DNA of 32,541 nucleotides. It comes from Planctomycetota bacterium. GTDB taxonomy: Bacteria; Planctomycetota; Planctomycetia; Isosphaerales; Isosphaeraceae. Shown piece after piece: positions 8,241-16,856 of the stretch. The stretch's first letter is position 1; every line of letters begins with the position of its first letter. The notes under the pieces are model-generated. The model had not been told where the DNA came from. It saw nothing but the letters and a program-made list of their open reading frames with translations, and ran no database searches. Made by a program: the position numbers and the translations under genes. The DNA lies in contig JAJYWB010000078.1 in the NCBI GenBank assembly GCA_021791715.1, positions 1-32,541 of the forward strand, written 5' to 3'.

Positions 8241-8572
8241 AAGGGGCGTTTCCAGCCAAAAGATTGTACGCGATTCGACCGGGATCGTCGATCGTATCGA
8301 GCGCGCGAGTCCGAAGAAGTTCGTCTCTTTTGGTCGCGGTGCGATTGGACGACGATCGGGATTCGGGTCGTTTCGATCACCGTGATCGAACGAACCCGCT
8401 CGCGAACAGGTTCACGCTTCGGGTTCGATTGAAGCCCGGGTGGATTGGAGTCCGATGGATGGAGCGGGTTGTTCCGTCGCGCGAACGAACGCGCCCGTCG
8501 ATCCCGGCGGGAATCGCTCCGCGGACGCCCCGTCGTGGTTGTATTTTGAGCGAGAGTAAACGGAGGTCCCTC

Positions 8573-9925
8573 GTGAGCCGGAACGGATTTTTGCTGCCGA
8601 CACGAGCCGAGGCGATCGATCGCCTGCGCCGCGCCGCCGAGGGTTTTGGAGGGCCGATTTTGCTGACGGGCGAGCCGGGCTCGGGCAAAACTTGGCTCGT
8701 CGATCGTTGGACCCAAAACGGCTCGACGATCTCGGAATGGGCCAAGGTCGATTTATCCCCAGGGATGGCGATTTCCACCTTTTATCAAGCGATCGCTCGC
8801 GAACTTAAACTAAAGAGTTCGACCGATTGGGGCGATCTACGCGCGCGAATCGCCGATCGCCTTCGCGAATCGACCGACGAGGGGCGATCGGTCGGCCTCG
8901 TCGTCGACGAGGCTCAGCTCGTGGGTGAGGATCTTGCCGAAGAAATACGCATTCTCACCAATCGATCGGGCAAGGACGACGGGTTCGCAGCGGTGCTGAT
9001 CCTGGGCCAGACGGCGCTCGCGCGGAGGGTCCGTCAGGCGTCGTTCGCTTCGCTTTACGAACGTCTGGTCGATCGCGTCAAGCTCGGAGCGGTCGATTTC
9101 GACGAGGCTCGGATGTTTCTCGCGTACAGCTTTCCCGAATACGATTGGCGCCGCGACGAGATCGACGCGCTCCACCGCGAATCCGGGGGAAATCCTCGCC
9201 GATTGTTCCGGCTCGCCCTCGTTCGCGCGTCGCTATCGGCCAAAAATCGTCCGGGTCGCGGCGAAACCAAGGCGCCTCGTCGAGTCGAAAAAGAACAAAA
9301 GAACAATATATCAAAACCAAGGTTTATTAACGAAGAATCGTTACCTCATATCAGCAATTCAGTCGACGATTCGTTCGTATCGTTCGCCGGAGACGGCTCC
9401 ATGGGGGCGTTTAGCGACGGTCCGTTGTTGGGGCCGATCGCGCCTCCGTTGCGTGAGGAGGAGGGATTGATCGAGGTCGGTTGGAACGAACAAGACCTGG
9501 AATTCGAAGGGGATATCAAGCCCGGGCGGACCGACTTCGGAATCGGGAGCGACTCGGATGCGATCGATCGAGCGCGAGCGGGGTCGGCGAGCGTGAGGGA
9601 TTCGGATCGGTTTTACTCCGCGTTGGAGACGACCGAGGAATCGCCGACGGGAGTTGAGGCGGTCGACGATCACTACGCGGCGCTCCAGGCCTGGAACGAA
9701 TGGGCTCGCGTTCAAGGCCGATTCGCGCTCGATCGGGGCGGGATTTCGCAATCCGGCGAGGTTCGAGCGAGCGTCGGGGGGGAATCGGGTGAGACGAACC
9801 CGGATCCCTTCGTCGACGAAGAATCGCCCGTTCTGCCGCACCACGTTCGGCTCGATTCCGAGCACGCGATCGTACCCCCTTCGCGCTTGTTCTCGGGATT
9901 GCGTGATTCGGGACGGCCTTCGTGA
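8573..9925 (+). CDS. ExeA/GspA-like AAA+ ATPase with an acidic C-terminal extension
   Basis: The frame is open from 8264, but GTG at 8573 is chosen because GGAGG (8562-8566) lies 6 bases upstream and the preceding translation is not protein-like. From there the product is 450 residues. Walker A is GEPGSGKT (33-40) and Walker B LVVDEAQ (109-115). VLILGQTALARRVRQ and SGGNPRRLFRLAL match the sensor regions of the ExeA/TniB-like ATPase group. Residues beyond about 235 form a ~215-residue acidic, low-complexity tail with no domain I recognise. ExeA-type ATPases help assemble type II secretion or act with transposases; no secretion or transposase gene is nearby, so the role is unknown. It is divergent from the ABC operon. 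Confidence 0.8.
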   Translation: MSRNGFLLPTRAEAIDRLRRAAEGFGGPILLTGEPGSGKTWLVDRWTQNGSTISEWAKVDLSPGMAISTFYQAIARELKLKSSTDWGDLRARIADRLRESTDEGRSVGLVVDEAQLVGEDLAEEIRILTNRSGKDDGFAAVLILGQTALARRVRQASFASLYERLVDRVKLGAVDFDEARMFLAYSFPEYDWRRDEIDALHRESGGNPRRLFRLALVRASLSAKNRPGRGETKAPRRVEKEQKNNISKPRFINEESLPHISNSVDDSFVSFAGDGSMGAFSDGPLLGPIAPPLREEEGLIEVGWNEQDLEFEGDIKPGRTDFGIGSDSDAIDRARAGSASVRDSDRFYSALETTEESPTGVEAVDDHYAALQAWNEWARVQGRFALDRGGISQSGEVRASVGGESGETNPDPFVDEESPVLPHHVRLDSEHAIVPPSRLFSGLRDSGRPS

Positions 9926-10362
9926 CGACTGTCGGGTTCCTCGTGTGAACACGCGTGCCGTTCGAACGGCGGGATAATCTGATTGGGGGCGAGATTCCTC
10001 CGCGGGAATCGCCGCTTCAGGCGAGTCCAAGGATTGATATCGAGCGTGACGCTCCCTCGAGAGATCGAGGGATGCGTTGCGATCGTGTTTTCACGGGGTC
10101 CGTCATGTATGGAATAATTGTGATATTCGCGAAGTCGATTGGAAGTTCGAGCGAATAGTTTTGATCAAAGGCTGTGGAATAGCCGAAGAAAGCAGTTAGC
10201 GACCCGTGTCGGTTCGCGAGGATCTCGCGGGGCGCGTAAGCAGGCGTCGTCGCGTGTCGTAATTCCGCGGGTGCTCTCGCGGCCTGTTTTTCCCGAAGCA
10301 GGTATGAACGACGACCGAACTCGGCCGGCGGTTCGTATTGAATCACAAACCGGAAATCACCG
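9926..10362. other. Intergenic stretch, no clear gene
   Basis: About 440 bases follow the ATPase gene. Short open frames exist on both strands but none is protein-like. The only distinct element is a perfect stem-loop at 10053-10072. An RNA gene is possible but nothing recognisable is present. Confidence 0.45.
10053..10072. repeat. Perfect 8-bp stem with GAGA tetraloop
   Basis: TCCCTCGA (10053-10060), GAGA, then TCGAGGGA (10065-10072). As RNA this is a perfect 8-bp stem closed by a GNRA-type tetraloop. No T-run follows on either strand. It may be part of a structured transcript or a weak terminator for the ATPase gene. Confidence 0.6.
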
Positions 10363-10518
10363 ATGACGACGCCTGCTTTCTTTTTCTATCGCATTCATTT
10401 CCCGGGGTTGGTTCCGTTCGGAATCGTGTTCTACGAAAACGAGGGATTGTCGCGTCGATTGCTCAAGGCTTTGATCGACTTGGCGCTGCGGTCGTCGATT
10501 GGTTACAAACGGTTTTAA
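10363..10518 (+). CDS. Candidate small protein, 51 residues, unknown function
   Basis: ATG at 10363 to TAA at 10516-10518. The product begins MTTPAFFFYRIHFPGLVPFG and ends with a basic amphipathic stretch (LSRRLLKALIDLALRSSIG then YKRF). It is balanced in composition, unlike the Arg- and Pro-rich shadow frames nearby, with an aromatic/hydrophobic N-terminal half and a helix-like C-terminal half. A weak GGAAA lies about 9 bases before the start. It ends about 40 bases before the glycosyltransferase gene on the same strand and could be its short upstream partner. I do not recognise the family; it may also be chance. Confidence 0.35.
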   Translation: MTTPAFFFYRIHFPGLVPFGIVFYENEGLSRRLLKALIDLALRSSIGYKRF

Positions 10519-10558
10519 CTTGATGACGAAGTGATCGATTCAACCAGGCGAATTTGAC

Positions 10559-11329
10559 GTGTCCGAACCCGATCAAGCGACCGATCCCGCGGCGGCTCGA
10601 TTGTTAGTTTCGCTGGCGACTTATAACGAACGCGATAATGTTCGTCCTCTTGTCGCGAAGATACGCGAGTACGCGCCCCAGGCCGAGATACTAATTATCG
10701 ACGACAATTCGCCCGACGGAACGGGACAGGTCGCCGACGAGCTCAAGGCCGAGCTCACGGGAATTCACGTGATTCATCGACCCGGCAAGCTCGGGCTGGG
10801 GACCGCGGTGATCGCCGGGATGAAATACGCGATCGCGGGCGGGTTCGATTATTTCCTCAATCTCGACGCCGATTTCAGCCATCCTCCGCGGTTCATCCCC
10901 GCGCTCGTCGCCGGGATGAAGGATCACGACGTGATGATCGGCTCGCGCTACGTCCCCGGCGGCGGAGTCGAAGGGGAATTCAATTTTAAGCGTAAGTTTA
11001 TGAGCACTGGCATTAATGTTTATTCAAAGATTTTTTTAGGTTTGAAGACGAAGGACAACAGCGGTTCGTTTCGGTGTTATCGGGTGTCGAAGTTGGCGCG
11101 GATCGATTTCGACCGGATTCGTTCGCGAGGTTATTCGTTCATGGAGGAGATTTTGTTCTGGTGCCGCGTCGCGGGGTGCCGGATGGGGGAGACGCCGATT
11201 TTGTTTGAGAACCGGCGATCGGGGATGTCGAAGATCAACAAGATGGAGGCGATCAAGGCGCTCGAGATCATCTTTCGGCTCGGGGTCGATCGCGCATTAG
11301 GCAGGGTCCGGCCGAGCGAGACGGCGTGA
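10559..11329 (+). CDS. Polyprenol-phosphate mannose synthase-like glycosyltransferase (GT2, DPM1 type)
   Basis: The 256-residue product has the length of a soluble DPM1-type enzyme. The N-terminal nucleotide-sugar fold shows SLATYNERDNVRPLV and ILIIDDNSPDGTGQVADEL. KLGLGTAVIAGMKYA follows, with the Asp-x-Asp as LDADFSHPP, then a GSRYVPGG loop and GSFRCYR, all standard for this subfamily. It would transfer a sugar, probably mannose or glucose, from a nucleotide donor to a polyprenyl phosphate at the inner face of the membrane. There is no C-terminal membrane segment, so it is the short form. Translation starts at GTG (10559) with a weak AGG upstream. The gene contains a sharp AT-rich island (about 10981-11040) after which codon choice changes. 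It converges with the FkbM methyltransferase gene. Confidence 0.9.
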   Translation: MSEPDQATDPAAARLLVSLATYNERDNVRPLVAKIREYAPQAEILIIDDNSPDGTGQVADELKAELTGIHVIHRPGKLGLGTAVIAGMKYAIAGGFDYFLNLDADFSHPPRFIPALVAGMKDHDVMIGSRYVPGGGVEGEFNFKRKFMSTGINVYSKIFLGLKTKDNSGSFRCYRVSKLARIDFDRIRSRGYSFMEEILFWCRVAGCRMGETPILFENRRSGMSKINKMEAIKALEIIFRLGVDRALGRVRPSETA

Positions 11330-11390
11330 CGTGGACGGCCTTGGACTCGATCAGGCGGCTTGGAGGTCGTTTCGGGTGTCGGGTCGCGGT

Positions 11391-12188
11391 TTAAGGACGC
11401 TGGAAGTGAGCGATTCCGCTGTCGCGTTGTGTCGGTCGGTCTTTTATCAATTTGAATCCCGAATCGATCAATGAACGAAAAAGTGTCGATTTTGGAGCGG
11501 TATGGTGATATTCCATACCGATCGTATGGATTTTTTCGAGCGTTTCGACCGGCGTCGACAGCAGGACTTCGTGTTCGCTTCCCTCGATGTCAAGCTTAAG
11601 AAAGTCGATTCTTTCGAGTTTCTCCTTTCGTAATAAAGACGTTAATGAGATCGTGGGAATCCGGATTCCTCGTTCGGAGGAATTTTCGGCGAGCAACGTT
11701 CTGGAGATGCTGGGGATCGCCGGAGAATCGTCCATATATCGTTCGCCGTCGTCGCGTGCGAGAGCCCAAGGCCGGATTGTAACGCGATCACTCAGTTTAT
11801 TATTTTGAATGTTTGATTCAAGACGGGCGCGAGTCGATCCAAAAGGCTCCAAGGCGATGATCTTGGAATCGGGAGCTCGCGAAGCCGCGAACAGACTGAA
11901 CATGCCTACGTTCGCTCCGGCGTCGATGATCGTCCGACACGAGGAATCGATTTGATACTCGAGTTTATTGTAAATGACCCAAGCCGTCGTTAAATCATGA
12001 AAATCCTCAAACGTGATATGGTGGCCATCGGAATTTTTCCATACCCGCGGATATTCGAGCGATCGAAATCCCAGGTACGCCGACGAGATCGCGAGCCAAT
12101 CGGGAGATTGCGACGCGCAGCGCAACAGTTCCGGAAATCTGCCGAAACTACGCAGACCCGATCGGATTCTTTTGAAGTCGATACTCAT
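11391..12188 (-). CDS. FkbM family SAM-dependent methyltransferase
   Basis: The 265-residue product contains the SAM-binding motif TIIDAGANVGMFSL (about 85-98), the acidic end of strand 2 as IIALEPFG, and the family-typical RIDFLKLDIEGSEHEVL near residue 193, whose Asp and Glu are conserved in FkbM proteins. These enzymes O-methylate sugars of glycans, glycolipids or secondary metabolites. The preceding glycosyltransferase gene converges on it, so glycan decoration is a reasonable but unproven role. Codon use is less GC-biased than in most of the window. The ATG at 12188 has no strong ribosome binding site. Confidence 0.88.
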   Translation of the reverse strand: MSIDFKRIRSGLRSFGRFPELLRCASQSPDWLAISSAYLGFRSLEYPRVWKNSDGHHITFEDFHDLTTAWVIYNKLEYQIDSSCRTIIDAGANVGMFSLFAASRAPDSKIIALEPFGSTRARLESNIQNNKLSDRVTIRPWALARDDGERYMDDSPAIPSISRTLLAENSSERGIRIPTISLTSLLRKEKLERIDFLKLDIEGSEHEVLLSTPVETLEKIHTIGMEYHHTAPKSTLFRSLIDSGFKLIKDRPTQRDSGIAHFQRP

Positions 12189-12298
12189 GCTCGCGATCTC
12201 TAGGCAATCATGCTCATGTTATAAATGCTTCGGCGAATCGAAAGCATCTAATAAGAGCCGGTCGATCTATCGTATCCTAGCTGTAAATGACATGGTCG

Positions 12299-13096
12299 TC
12301 AACCATCGGCTTCGAACCGATTCGCTTCATGTTGGAAAAATGTGCCGGCATCGCGCGTCTCGTCTACGATTTTAAGACGATCGACGAGGGGATCGAAAGC
12401 CGATACGTCTTCGTTCATCCAATCGAACAGTTCGGGGCGGCGGTTTTTCAATCCGTCAAGAAACTCGCTGAAGTCCTCGGGCTCAACGTGGAATTCGATT
12501 CGTTTCAGAGGAATCGCGTTTCCGTCGGTTAAAATCAACGTCCAAGAACAACCGTCGGCGTGACTTAGAGCCTGATATTGAAGCGCGCTTCGCGCGGTCA
12601 ATCCGCTCGGACCCGCGGAAAACTCGCGAAGATTAACCGACGCGTCCGTATGCAGTAAACCAAAAATAATCGCATATAGGGTGTCAAGCGGCGCCGTCAT
12701 CTCTCGATACCGCACCCCTCTTTCGTGCAATACCAAACGTGATCGTCGAGGCTTGCGAAAAATAAGATATAATAAAATCGATGAGCCGACGATTATCGAC
12801 AAGCCAAAAATATTTGTAAGTAATTGCGTGTCGATTTTGTCGCCCTGCAAAAGGAAAATCGGCAGGAAAACGATCGATGCGACTCCGACCGAGCAAACCA
12901 ACGCTAAGATCAAGACAAGAATAAATCGGAAACTGGTTTCTAAACGATAAGTCAACGAATGTTTGTCGAATTCGAAGAGTCGCCCCGACTGAAAGATCGA
13001 CCTGTCCCGACACGCGACGACGATCGGTCCGAGCCGTTCGATCGCGTCCAGATCCCGGGGGTCGCTCCGATCGACGAAAGCGAAATCGGTCGACAT
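12299..13096 (-). CDS. Two-helix membrane protein, unknown function
   Basis: I do not recognise this 265-residue protein. Residues 1-55 are soluble. Two hydrophobic segments follow at about 57-84 and 93-113, joined by a short polar loop (LQGDKIDTQ). A basic stretch (FRKPRRSR) then suggests that both termini face the cytoplasm. The C-terminal ~150 residues are soluble. RLVLHERGVRYREM and CSWTLILTDGNAIPLKRIEF look like the beta strands of a PH-like or DUF-type domain. It lies 110 bases upstream of the FkbM gene on the same strand and shares its lower GC codon use, so the two may be an operon. The ATG at 13096 is the only sensible start. Confidence 0.65.
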   Translation of the reverse strand: MSTDFAFVDRSDPRDLDAIERLGPIVVACRDRSIFQSGRLFEFDKHSLTYRLETSFRFILVLILALVCSVGVASIVFLPIFLLQGDKIDTQLLTNIFGLSIIVGSSILLYLIFRKPRRSRLVLHERGVRYREMTAPLDTLYAIIFGLLHTDASVNLREFSAGPSGLTARSALQYQALSHADGCSWTLILTDGNAIPLKRIEFHVEPEDFSEFLDGLKNRRPELFDWMNEDVSAFDPLVDRLKIVDETRDAGTFFQHEANRFEADG

Positions 13097-13192
13097 GAAG
13101 AGTTCCGATCAATTTGTGATTGGGCGTCGAACCCGATCAAGGAACGTCCGGCGCCGTGCTCTCGCCGCAACCGAACCGACTTCCGAAAATGA

Positions 13193-13221
13193 TTGTCGCT
13201 CGCGCTCGTCTCCGATACAAT
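13193..13221 (+). promoter_or_regulatory. Probable housekeeping-sigma promoter for the DUF1592/DUF1552 pair
   Basis: TTGTCG (13193-13198), a 17-base spacer and TACAAT (13216-13221). The -10 matches the consensus at five of six positions and the -35 at four of six. Transcription would start near 13228 and give a leader of about 115 bases before the ATG at 13343. Confidence 0.45.
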
Positions 13222-13342
13222 ATCGATTATCGTTGAGAAGGCGCGGCGTTCCCGGCCCGTTTTCTCGCGATCGCTAGCCGGAAGTTCTCTCGCCCGCCGG
13301 GTTTCTCGCCTCCCCGAGAACCTTCATGGAACGTTCCCCCCG

Positions 13343-15244
13343 ATGCGAACAAACGCCTCGATTCTCGGCTTGGTTTTGATCGTCGCGACGCTCGCGTCGA
13401 CGTCGATTCGCGTTTTCGCCGCCGACTCCAAGGGGGGTGATTTCGACCGTCGCGTCCGTCCCGTCGTCGAGAAATACTGTGTCGATTGCCACGGCGAAAA
13501 GAAGCCCAAGGGGGGGATCAACCTCGCCAAGTTTCGCGATCAAAAGTCGATCGAAAGCGATCCCGAAACGTGGCTTCAGGTCGTCGACGCGCTTTCCGAA
13601 CGGACGATGCCTCCCGAGGGAAAACCCGAACCGACCGAGGACGAACGTCAGGCTGCGTGCTCGGACGTTCAAGCGATCCTCGACGCGATCGAGAACGTGA
13701 ACGATCCCGGCCCCTCGTTGATCCAAAGACTCACGCGCGAACAATATAATAATACAATCAGAGATCTGCTCGGCGTCGACGATCGTCCCGCGGATCGTTT
13801 TCCTCCCGACGGCGGCGGCGGGGAGGGATTTGACAACAACGCTTCGACCCTTTTTTTGCCGCCGATCCTTCTTGAAAAATACCTCGACGCCGCGGTCGAA
13901 ATCCTCGACAAGGCCGATCCGGGCCGCTATTTAATCGCACGACCCGCGGCGACCTCGACCGACGCCGAACGCCAAGCCGCTGCGCGGCGGTGCGTCGCGG
14001 CGTTCGCCTACAAGGCGTTTCGTCGCCCCGTCGGCGATTCCGAAATTGATCGCTATATCAAATTGTATGAGAAATTCACCGCCGCGGGGTCGACCTACGA
14101 CGAAGCGGTGAAAAAAACGCTGCGCGGGGTGCTCGTTTCGCCTCATTTCGTTTATCTGGTCGAGCGGAGGCGCGAAAGTTCCGAGCCTTATCCCGTTTCG
14201 CAATTCGAGCTCGCGTGCCGGCTTTCTTACTTTTTATGGTCGAGCATGCCCGATCAAGAGCTTTTCGACCTCGCCGCGGCGGGCCGATTGAACGACGATT
14301 CGGAGCTTGAGAAGCAAGTCGAGCGGATGCTCGCCGATTCCAAATCGAAGGCTCTCGCCAAGAATTTCGTCGGTCAGTGGCTTCGAGTCGCGGGGTTGGC
14401 GAACGCGGTCGAGCCCGATCGAGGCCTCTTTCCCGGCTATTCCGCCGAGCTGCGCGACGCGATGATCGAGGAGCCGATCGTCTTTTTTCACGAGCTTTTA
14501 CGTGAAAATCATTCGTTAATCCAGATGATTGATTCTGATTATACATATGTGAACGAAATTTTGGCGAAGCATTACGCGATCGATCATGTTTCGGGTCCTT
14601 CGTTTCGCCGGGTGAAGTTGACCGACGCCGATCGAGGCGGGGTGTTGGGGATGGCGTCGGTTTTGGCGTTCACGTCGTATCCGAGGCGAACGAGCCCGGT
14701 TTTACGGGGGAAATGGGTGCTTGAGGAACTGCTCGGCACGCCCCCCCCTCCTCCTCCGCCGATGGTGAAGACGCTTCCCGAAGACGATCGTCCGAGGAAA
14801 GGTCGCACGTTTCGGCAAAGCTTGGAGGATCATCGTAAAGACGAGAACTGCGCATCGTGCCACGCCAAGATGGACCCGATCGGTTTCGGGCTTGAATCGT
14901 TCGATCCGATCGGGCGAAAACGGACGAAAATCGCCGATCAACCGATCGACGACGCCGGTGAGCTTCCCGGGGGGCTTAAATTCAAGGGGCCCGGCGAGCT
15001 GAAAAAGATCTTGCTCGATGAAAAAAGGACCGACCTGTTCCTTCAGAACGTAACGCGCAGGCTGCTTTCGTACGCGATTCGCCGCGGCGTTGAATATTAT
15101 GATATGCGAACAATTAAATCGATAACGACGAAGCTCAAGCAAAACGGCTACGGCGGTCGCACGCTTGTCGCCGAGATCGTGAAGAGTTATCCGTTTCGGT
15201 ATCGAAGCGACGCGTCTCCCACAGGAAATCGAGGAAAACGATGA
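13343..15244 (+). CDS. Secreted planctomycete cytochrome-type protein (PSCyt1 / DUF1587-1595-1592-1588-1585)
   Basis: Numbered from ATG 13343 (633 residues); the frame is open further up, but this ATG begins a signal peptide (about 1-27, ending VFAADS). The order is a cytochrome-like domain with CVDCH (46-50), a DUF1587-like segment starting LIQRLTREQYNNTIRDLLG, a DUF1595-like segment (FAYKAFRRPVGDSEIDRYI), DUF1592 (FELACRLSYFLWSSMPDQEL), DUF1588 (RRTSPVLRGKWVLEELLGTP) with a second CASCH (503-507), then the C-terminal DUF1585. This architecture is abundant in planctomycetes. The two CxxCH motifs suggest c-type heme and periplasmic electron transfer, perhaps coupled to polymer breakdown, but no biochemical role is established that I know of. 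It overlaps the next gene by ATGA, so the two are translationally coupled. Confidence 0.92.
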   Translation: MRTNASILGLVLIVATLASTSIRVFAADSKGGDFDRRVRPVVEKYCVDCHGEKKPKGGINLAKFRDQKSIESDPETWLQVVDALSERTMPPEGKPEPTEDERQAACSDVQAILDAIENVNDPGPSLIQRLTREQYNNTIRDLLGVDDRPADRFPPDGGGGEGFDNNASTLFLPPILLEKYLDAAVEILDKADPGRYLIARPAATSTDAERQAAARRCVAAFAYKAFRRPVGDSEIDRYIKLYEKFTAAGSTYDEAVKKTLRGVLVSPHFVYLVERRRESSEPYPVSQFELACRLSYFLWSSMPDQELFDLAAAGRLNDDSELEKQVERMLADSKSKALAKNFVGQWLRVAGLANAVEPDRGLFPGYSAELRDAMIEEPIVFFHELLRENHSLIQMIDSDYTYVNEILAKHYAIDHVSGPSFRRVKLTDADRGGVLGMASVLAFTSYPRRTSPVLRGKWVLEELLGTPPPPPPPMVKTLPEDDRPRKGRTFRQSLEDHRKDENCASCHAKMDPIGFGLESFDPIGRKRTKIADQPIDDAGELPGGLKFKGPGELKKILLDEKRTDLFLQNVTRRLLSYAIRRGVEYYDMRTIKSITTKLKQNGYGGRTLVAEIVKSYPFRYRSDASPTGNRGKR

Positions 15245-16677
15245 GCCGTAAGAACAATCCGATCACGCGGCGGACGGTTTTGCGCGGTCTCGGCGCGGCG
15301 CTTGGGCTGCCGCTCTTGGACGCGATGAAAACGGTCGTCGCGGCCTCTCCAGCCTCGGTCGAAGCCTCGGTCTCTCCGATTCGGCTGGCGTGTCTCTTCT
15401 TCCCCAATGGAGTCGCTCCCAAGACGTTTCATCCCAAGGGAGTGGGGGTCGATTTCGAGCTTTCTCCCACGCTTTCGCCCCTCGCCGATTTTAAGGATGA
15501 GATCCTCGTTCTCACGAACCTGACGAACAAGGCGACCGATACCGGCGACGGCCATTACGTGAAAGACGCCGCGTTCCTCACGGGGACGACGATTCACAGG
15601 ACGACGGGCGCCGATCTGAACTCGGGAGGGATCTCGCTCGATCAACTCGTGGCGCGTAAGTTCGGTCATCTCACTCCGCTGCCGTCGCTCGAATTGAGCG
15701 TCGAGCCCGTCTCGACGGGGGTCGACGTCGCTGTCGGATATACGCGCATTTACGGAGCTCATATCTCATGGTCGAGTCCGACGACTCCCCTGGCGCGCGA
15801 GCTCAACCCCAAGCTCGCTTTCGATCGGCTGTTTCGATCGAGCGCCGGAGACCGCAAAGGGAGAATCGACGACGACCGGAGCGTGCTCGATCTTGTTCTC
15901 GACGACGCCGGAGCGCTCAAAAATCAAATCGGAGTTGATGATCGACGTAAGATCGATGAATATCTCGATTCCGTGCGGGCGGTCGAAAAGCGGATCGCGT
16001 TCGAGGCGAGCGGCAGGCGTGCGCAATACCGCGACGATCCGCGTGCTCGGAAAGACGTCGAGACTCTCGGAGGGCGTGTCGACCTTTATAATCACGACCC
16101 CGGTCGGCTTCACGAACGATCGCTCGATCACACCGAGAGCGTTCGGCTGATGCTCGATCTGATCGTTCTCGCGTTTCAGACTGATTCGACCCGCGTCGCC
16201 AGCTTCATGTTCGGCAACTCGGTGAGCAACAAGAACTTCTCGTTCCTCAAGGGGGTGAAAGGAGGACATCACGAGATGTCGCACCATCAGCGCGAGAAGA
16301 ACAAACTGGAACAATACCAGCGGATCGGCGCCTGGTTTTTCGAGCAATATGCTTATATGCTTAGCAAGATGAGGGCGATCAAAGAGGGGAACGGTACGTT
16401 GCTCGATCGTTCGATGGTGTTGATGGGGTCGGGGTTGAGCGACGGCAACGCGCACAGTCCTCACGATTTGCCGATCGTCGTCGCGGGACGCGGCGGGGGA
16501 GCGATCGCGACGGGGCGTCATCTGAGTTATCCCAAAGACACCCCGTTGTGCGGGCTTTATGTTTCGCTCGCTCGGGGCGCGGGGGTCGAGATCGATCGTT
16601 TCGCCGACGCCGACGGTCCGCTCGAAGGGGTCGACAATCTCGATTATCCCCCCGTCGATCACTCCGCCTCGGCTTGA
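15241..16677 (+). CDS. DUF1552 domain protein, Tat-exported
   Basis: The 478-residue product begins with a twin-arginine signal (TRRTVLRGLGAALGLPLLD, with R10 and R11 followed by a hydrophobic stretch). This predicts export in folded form. The rest fits DUF1552: LACLFFPNGVAPKTFHPKG near the start, DGHYVKDAAFLTG, a middle segment on conserved asparagines (MFGNSVSNKNFSFL) and GGHHEMSHHQ near residue 345, then MGSGLSDGNAHSPHDLP. The fold is related to DUF1501/sulfatase-like proteins. It is nearly always found next to a DUF1592-type protein, as here, with an ATGA overlap. Function is unknown; the pair is presumed to work together outside the cytoplasm. Its stop codon lies inside the first of two palindromes. 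Confidence 0.92.
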   Translation: MSRKNNPITRRTVLRGLGAALGLPLLDAMKTVVAASPASVEASVSPIRLACLFFPNGVAPKTFHPKGVGVDFELSPTLSPLADFKDEILVLTNLTNKATDTGDGHYVKDAAFLTGTTIHRTTGADLNSGGISLDQLVARKFGHLTPLPSLELSVEPVSTGVDVAVGYTRIYGAHISWSSPTTPLARELNPKLAFDRLFRSSAGDRKGRIDDDRSVLDLVLDDAGALKNQIGVDDRRKIDEYLDSVRAVEKRIAFEASGRRAQYRDDPRARKDVETLGGRVDLYNHDPGRLHERSLDHTESVRLMLDLIVLAFQTDSTRVASFMFGNSVSNKNFSFLKGVKGGHHEMSHHQREKNKLEQYQRIGAWFFEQYAYMLSKMRAIKEGNGTLLDRSMVLMGSGLSDGNAHSPHDLPIVVAGRGGGAIATGRHLSYPKDTPLCGLYVSLARGAGVEIDRFADADGPLEGVDNLDYPPVDHSASA

Positions 16678-16729
16678 ATCGGCGAGCCGATTCACCGTCG
16701 GTTGACTTGAATCGGTGAGCCGATTCACC
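16673..16729. repeat. Two direct copies of a 24-base palindromic element
   Basis: Copy 1 (16673-16696) and copy 2 (16706-16729) differ at one base (C/T). Each contains the inverted repeat TGAATCGG-4-CCGATTCA, a perfect 8-bp stem, and the copies are 33 bases apart. Copy 1 includes the TGA stop of the DUF1552 gene. Copy 2 fills the spacer of a possible promoter. Operator pair, processing signal and terminator are all possible; no T-run follows. Confidence 0.8.
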
Positions 16730-16735
16730 TATCTT
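16707..16735 (+). promoter_or_regulatory. Possible promoter for the M20 peptidase gene, spacer filled by a palindrome
   Basis: TTGAAT (16707-16712), 17 bases, TATCTT (16730-16735). Each box matches four of six consensus positions. The spacer is almost wholly the second palindrome copy, which would suit repression. A competing candidate, TTGAGC-18-TAACAT (16813-16842), lies nearer the gene but leaves very little leader. Confidence 0.3.
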
Positions 16736-16856
16736 GCGGCGACCGCGCTGCGATCGATTCGATCGTCCGCGGCCGAGTCGACGCGAGTTCGCGTAAATCA
16801 ATTCACATGCAATTGAGCGAGTGGTTGCAATTTCGTTAACATAAAGGATTGAATAG

